Shown here in pieces: positions 24,887 to 27,941 of a stretch of 27,941 bases of DNA. A program made the position numbers and the translations under genes. This DNA comes from JANNAV01 sp031384695. Lineage in GTDB: Bacteria > Pseudomonadota > Alphaproteobacteria > Rhodobacterales > Rhodobacteraceae. The DNA lies in contig JANNAV010000355.1 in assembly GCA_031384695.1 (NCBI GenBank), positions 1-27,941 on the forward strand. The letters are read 5' to 3'. Below the pieces are notes generated by a model that saw only the letters and a list, made by a program, of their open reading frames with translations, was not told where the DNA came from and ran no database searches. The first letter of the stretch is position 1, and every line of letters starts with the position of its first letter.

Positions 24887-26169
24887 CCCCCCACGCTCCG
24901 CTGCACCAATATCCCCGGCCCCAGCTGTGGCGCGCGTGCCGCCACCACCGCCCGCCCCTCAAGCCCCCCGGCCCGCACGATCACCCGGTCGCCCTGCTTA
25001 CGCAACACCACCACCGCCGCCAGTTCAAGCCGGTCCCCCGCCCCCAGAACCAGCACCGATCCGTCCGCCGCCACCGCCGCAGCAGGCAACATCACCACCC
25101 CGTTCAACGCCGCCTCTGCCACTCGCACCGTCACGAAATCACCGGGCCGCAAGCCCGCCGTGGCCTCCAGTTGCGCGAAAATCAGCCGCCCCGTCTGCCC
25201 CTCGCCCACCGCCGCCCCCTCGCGGCTGATCTGCCCGCGCGCGGCTATCGTTTTGCCCGCCAACTCAAGCGCCGCCGCCTCCAGTTCCACCGCCACCTGG
25301 GCCGGTGGCAACCTGCCCTCCGGCCCCAGAAGATCGGCATATTGCGCCGTAGACACCCGGAATGATACCTCCAGCACCGCCGGATCAATCAGTTGCGCCA
25401 GCCGCTCGTTGGCCGCAACCCGGCCGCCCGCCGTCGCCGCCACGCCGCTTAAAACCCCGGCAAACTTGGCGCTGATCACGGTTTCTGCCAGCGCCCGCTC
25501 CGCCGCCGCCCGCGCAATGGCCAGCCGCGCCAATGCTGTCGCCGTCTGATCCAGCCGGGTTTCCGCCTCGGCCAAAGCCTGCCTACGTGCCAGAACCGCC
25601 TGATCGGCGGCCGAGCCTGCCAGTTGCGCCGTCTCAAGCGCCTGCGCCGCACCCGCGCCCCGCGCCAGCAGATCGCGCTGCCGCTGCACCGCCTGCACCC
25701 GCAGGCCCGCCTGCACTTCCGCCGCCGCCACCTCGTCGCGCGCCAGTTGCACCGCCCGCTCGGCATCCCGCCGCCCGGCGCTGGCGTCCAGCACATCGGC
25801 ATCCACCCGCGCCAAAGCGTCTTCGGCATCAAACGGGTCCAGCCGCAGCAACACCTGCCCCTCAGCCACCACCCCGCCTTCGACGAATGCCGCGTCCACC
25901 TCCGCCACGGTGCCGCCCACTCCGGCGCGCAGATCCAGCGTCCGCCCCGCGCGCACCTGCCCGAACACCACCAGTTCCGGCACGATCCGCTGCGATTTCA
26001 CGATCACCACATCCACCGTCTGCACCCGCTCTTCCGCCACCACCGCGCCCGGCCCCGCAGAAATGCTCTTTTGCAACGCCCCGAAAATGATCACACCCGC
26101 ATAGGCCAACAGCGCCAGCGTCACCGCCGCCAGAAACAACCCTACCAATGATTGCCGCAACCCAAGCAT
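24883..26169 (-). CDS. RND efflux periplasmic adaptor (membrane fusion protein)
   Basis: This is a 428-residue adaptor. An N-terminal membrane anchor (about 8-31) without a lipobox cysteine is followed by a barrel-sandwich half (VFGQVRAGRTLDLRAGVGGTVAEVDA, GQVLLRLDPFDAEDAL), an alanine-rich alpha-helical hairpin (about 125-235), the second lipoyl half (VISAKFAGVLSGVAATAGGRVAANERL) and beta-barrel and membrane-proximal regions. Such adaptors link the RND pump to an outer-membrane channel; no channel gene is in the window. It is the first gene of a minus-strand operon with the permease and probably the glycosyltransferase, divergent from tetR. Confidence 0.92.
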   Translation of the reverse strand: MLGLRQSLVGLFLAAVTLALLAYAGVIIFGALQKSISAGPGAVVAEERVQTVDVVIVKSQRIVPELVVFGQVRAGRTLDLRAGVGGTVAEVDAAFVEGGVVAEGQVLLRLDPFDAEDALARVDADVLDASAGRRDAERAVQLARDEVAAAEVQAGLRVQAVQRQRDLLARGAGAAQALETAQLAGSAADQAVLARRQALAEAETRLDQTATALARLAIARAAAERALAETVISAKFAGVLSGVAATAGGRVAANERLAQLIDPAVLEVSFRVSTAQYADLLGPEGRLPPAQVAVELEAAALELAGKTIAARGQISREGAAVGEGQTGRLIFAQLEATAGLRPGDFVTVRVAEAALNGVVMLPAAAVAADGSVLVLGAGDRLELAAVVVLRKQGDRVIVRAGGLEGRAVVAARAPQLGPGILVQRSVGG

Positions 26170-26280
26170 CTCTGCCGCCGCCCCCGTACCGTTCGTCTTT
26201 CGAAGAATGGTAGCTCAACCTGCCATTTGTCCACAGCCAAACCGTTCAATCCGGCGTGTGCGTCGCCGCAAAATATCGCT

Positions 26281-26312
26281 TTGCTATAAACGATCATTCG
26301 TTCATAATTCAA
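26281..26312. promoter_or_regulatory. Back-to-back promoters around a palindrome, probable TetR operator
   Basis: A near-perfect palindrome covers 26285-26306: arms TATAAACGA and TCGTTCATA, 8 of 9 pairs matching, around TCAT. For tetR (plus) a -35 TTGCTA (26281-26286) and a -10 CATAAT (26303-26308) are separated by 16 bases that contain the AACGA/TCGTT core. For the efflux genes (minus) TTGAAT (26312-26307) and TTATAG or TATAGC (about 26289-26283) flank the same core. A repressor bound here would block both promoters. Promoter assignments are by eye against the sigma-70 consensus. Confidence 0.6.
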
Positions 26313-26314
26313 CC

Positions 26315-26818
26315 ATGCCGCGCCCCCGCACCATATCCGATGCCGAAATCCTCGGCCATGTCTGCGGCCAACTGCTGCTGTCGGGCGAGAAATCGGTCTC
26401 CTTCGCCAGCATCGCCGCGCTGACCGGCCTTGCCGCGCCAACGCTGGTACAGCGTTACGGCAGCCGCCGCGCGATGCAGGCCGCAGCCCTCGCGCAGGGC
26501 TGGCAACGCCTTGAACAGATCACCGCCGCCGCCGAGGCCGAGGCCCTCGCCTCCCCCAAAGGTGCGGCCGCCCTGCTCAAAGCCATCGGTGACGCGCCCG
26601 AGATTCAACTGCTGGCGCTGTCATGGGGCGATGACGCCCTGCGCGCGCTTGCCGCAAACTGGCGCCAAGGTGTTGAAACCGCTCTGGCCAAACGCCTCGG
26701 CGGCGGCCCCAAAGGCCAGACAAGCGCCGCCATCGCCTTTGCCGCATGGCAAGGCCGCCTGCTCTGGGCGGGTGCTGGCGGCAAAGGCTTCCGCCTCAGT
26801 GATCTCTTGCGCAAATAG
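26315..26818 (+). CDS. Short TetR-family transcriptional regulator
   Basis: This 167-residue protein is shorter than the usual 190-220 for the family. The N-terminal DNA-binding domain has the TetR helix-turn-helix pattern SVSFASIAALTGLAAPTLVQRYGSRRAMQAAAL (about 25-57, written here only to identify it); the C-terminal ligand and dimer domain is reduced and alanine-rich. It is divergent from the adaptor-permease genes and is probably their repressor. The ATG at 26315 lacks any Shine-Dalgarno site and falls 7 bases after a CATAAT -10 element, which suggests a leaderless message. An in-frame ATG at 26207 would lengthen the N-terminus with basic sequence that looks noncoding. Confidence 0.85.
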   Translation: MPRPRTISDAEILGHVCGQLLLSGEKSVSFASIAALTGLAAPTLVQRYGSRRAMQAAALAQGWQRLEQITAAAEAEALASPKGAAALLKAIGDAPEIQLLALSWGDDALRALAANWRQGVETALAKRLGGGPKGQTSAAIAFAAWQGRLLWAGAGGKGFRLSDLLRK

Positions 26819-26829
26819 CGGCACCGGCC

Positions 26830-27861
26830 TCAGCCACCCAACCGCGCCACCGCCCAGTCCGCCGCCTCCGCCACCACGGGATCGGCATCGCCCAGCAACG
26901 CCCGGGCCGCCGCCACAAGCGGAACCTCGCCCGAATTGCCGATGGCATAAAGCACGTTGCGCACAAAGCGGTCGCGCCCGATCCGCTTGATCGGGCTGCC
27001 CGCAAACCGCGCGCGGAACGCGGCGTCGTCGAGGCCCGCCAGTGCCACCAACTCCGGCGCTCCCACCCGCGGCTGATAGCCGATCTCCTGCGCCGCAACC
27101 GCAAACTTGTTCCACGGGCACACCGCCAGACAATCATCGCAGCCGTAAATCCGGTTGCCCATCAGGCTGCGCAACTCCGCGTCAACCGGCCCCTTGTGCT
27201 CGATGGTCAGATAAGAAATGCACCGCCGCGCGTCCAACTGATAAGGGGCCGGAAACGCCGCCGTCGGGCAAATGTCCAGACAGGCCCGGCACGAGCCGCA
27301 ATGATCCACCTCCGCCGCGTCCGGCGCAAGCTCATGCGTGGTGAAAATCGCCCCCAGAAAGAACCAGCTTCCCAGATTGCGCCCCACCAGATTGGTGTGC
27401 TTGCCCTGCCAGCCCAGTCCGGCTTTGGCGGCCAGCGGCTTCTCCATCAGCGGTGCCGTGTCGACGAAAACCTTGACTTCGGATTTCGATTGATGCGCCA
27501 GCCAGTGGGCGAGGCGCTTCAGCTTGCCCTTGACCAGATCATGGTAGTCGCGGTTCAGGGCATGGACCGAGATGACGCCCGTACCTTTGTCTTGCAACCG
27601 TTCCAGCGGATCGATCTGCGGGCCATAGTTCTGCGCCAGCATGATGGCCGAGCGGGCTTCCGGCCACAGCTTGAGCGGCGACGAGCGCCGTTCGGCGCTG
27701 TCCGCCAACCAGGCCATGCCGCCATGACGGCCATCCCTGATGAACTCCGACAGCCGCCCGGCCTGCACCGGATCATCGCTGACACGCGCAATGCGCGTCG
27801 CGTCGAAGCCCTCGCTTGCCGCCCGTGCCCGGATTAAATGCTCCGAGAGGGTTAAGGTCAG
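26830..27861 (-). CDS. queG: Epoxyqueuosine reductase, start codon uncertain
   Basis: This cobalamin- and iron-sulfur-dependent enzyme reduces epoxyqueuosine to queuosine in the tRNA wobble base. VDTAPLMEKPLAAKAGLGW is the family core. The ferredoxin-like cysteines are complete: CGSCRACLDICP (188, 191, 194, 198 counted from the CTG), C214, and CDDCLAVCP (C244, C248) preceded by C241. A HEAT-like C-terminus ends the protein. The frame codes the expected N-terminus (SEHLIRARAASEGFD) back to a TAA at 27864-27862, but contains no ATG, GTG or TTG before GTG 27768, which would remove that conserved part. CTG 27861 is the only near-start codon giving normal length (343 residues). The coding frame is certain; the start is not. 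Confidence 0.85.
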   Translation of the reverse strand: MTLTLSEHLIRARAASEGFDATRIARVSDDPVQAGRLSEFIRDGRHGGMAWLADSAERRSSPLKLWPEARSAIMLAQNYGPQIDPLERLQDKGTGVISVHALNRDYHDLVKGKLKRLAHWLAHQSKSEVKVFVDTAPLMEKPLAAKAGLGWQGKHTNLVGRNLGSWFFLGAIFTTHELAPDAAEVDHCGSCRACLDICPTAAFPAPYQLDARRCISYLTIEHKGPVDAELRSLMGNRIYGCDDCLAVCPWNKFAVAAQEIGYQPRVGAPELVALAGLDDAAFRARFAGSPIKRIGRDRFVRNVLYAIGNSGEVPLVAAARALLGDADPVVAEAADWAVARLGG

Positions 27862-27866
27862 TTAAC
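27851..27866. promoter_or_regulatory. Inverted repeat between queG and the GST-like gene
   Basis: GTTAA (27851-27855) and TTAAC (27862-27866) form a perfect dyad with a 6-base centre, placed where the divergent genes begin. The position suits an operator or a shared promoter element. It also contains the TAA that ends the queG frame upstream. Confidence 0.3.
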
Positions 27867-27871
27867 AAGAC

Positions 27872-27941
27872 ATGCCGACACTCATTCATTTCGCACTCGA
27901 CCCGTTCAGCCGCCGCATGCGCCTGGCGCTCGCCGAATACG
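27872..27941 (+). CDS. Glutathione S-transferase-like protein, N-terminal fragment
   Basis: Only 23 codons are visible before the window ends. MPTLIHFALDPFSRRMRLAL resembles the first strand and helix of the thioredoxin-fold domain of glutathione S-transferases, which typically read LYHFPLSPFCRKVRLAL; the usual cysteine or serine position is serine here. The ATG lies 10 bases from the presumed queG start on the other strand. With so little sequence the assignment is tentative. Confidence 0.65.
   Translation, partial: MPTLIHFALDPFSRRMRLALAEY

Noticed and set aside
26207..26314. A 36-codon N-terminal extension of TetR
   Set aside because: It would run through the shared promoter palindrome and adds a basic, non-family sequence before the normal TetR start.

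Overview
The window looks like a stretch of chromosome from an alphaproteobacterium of the order Rhodobacterales (Rhodobacter/Paracoccus/roseobacter type). The reasons are high G+C, dense gene packing with many 4-base stop/start overlaps, a ChvG/ChvI two-component pair divergent from pckA, a methylsuccinyl-CoA dehydrogenase of the ethylmalonyl-CoA pathway, and the block rpoZ-rsh-DUF2062-pdxJ-acpS-lepB-rnc-era-DUF1491...recO. No rRNA, tRNA, insertion sequence, prophage or CRISPR array was seen. All names come from reading translated sequence and motifs; no database was searched.

Layout. (1) 1-922, minus: start of chvG and complete chvI. (2) 923-1276: control region with a tandem LacI-operator-like repeat in front of pckA. 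(3) 1277-4779, plus: pckA, a strong terminator hairpin, then an acyl-CoA dehydrogenase that is best read as mcd. (4) 4781-5998, minus: an MFS transporter. (5) 5999-6567: a gene-free stretch with nested hairpins, a dispersed motif and a 36-bp tandem palindromic repeat. (6) 6568-16236, mostly minus: the housekeeping block recO, DUF1491, era, rnc, lepB, acpS, pdxJ, DUF2062, rsh, rpoZ, folK. A plus-strand proline-rich membrane protein gene is inserted between recO and DUF1491. (7) 16377-19571, plus: a NYN-domain protein, a YqaA-type membrane protein, ispH, a LysE-family exporter and rnhA. (8) 19561-26169, minus: a glycosyltransferase fused to a methyltransferase-like domain, an RND pump permease and its periplasmic adaptor. 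The divergent short TetR regulator (26315-26818) reads from a shared palindromic promoter. (9) 26830-27941: queG (minus) with no canonical start codon where one is expected, and the first codons of a glutathione S-transferase-like gene (plus).

How the genes fit together. PckA makes PEP from oxaloacetate, and Mcd feeds C2 assimilation through the ethylmalonyl-CoA pathway, so the first part concerns growth on acetate and organic acids. The central block links stress signalling (Rsh makes and degrades ppGpp; the omega subunit forms part of a ppGpp site on RNA polymerase) with RNA processing, ribosome maturation, protein export and cofactor synthesis (pyridoxal phosphate, folate, the ACP prosthetic group). 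The last part looks like a TetR-controlled efflux operon with an unusual two-domain glycosyltransferase behind it.

I did not find a clearly new multi-gene system. The items most worth a second look are the start of queG, the shared tetR/efflux promoter with a probably leaderless tetR message, the glycosyltransferase-methyltransferase fusion, the tandem operators before pckA, and the repeat cluster after recO.
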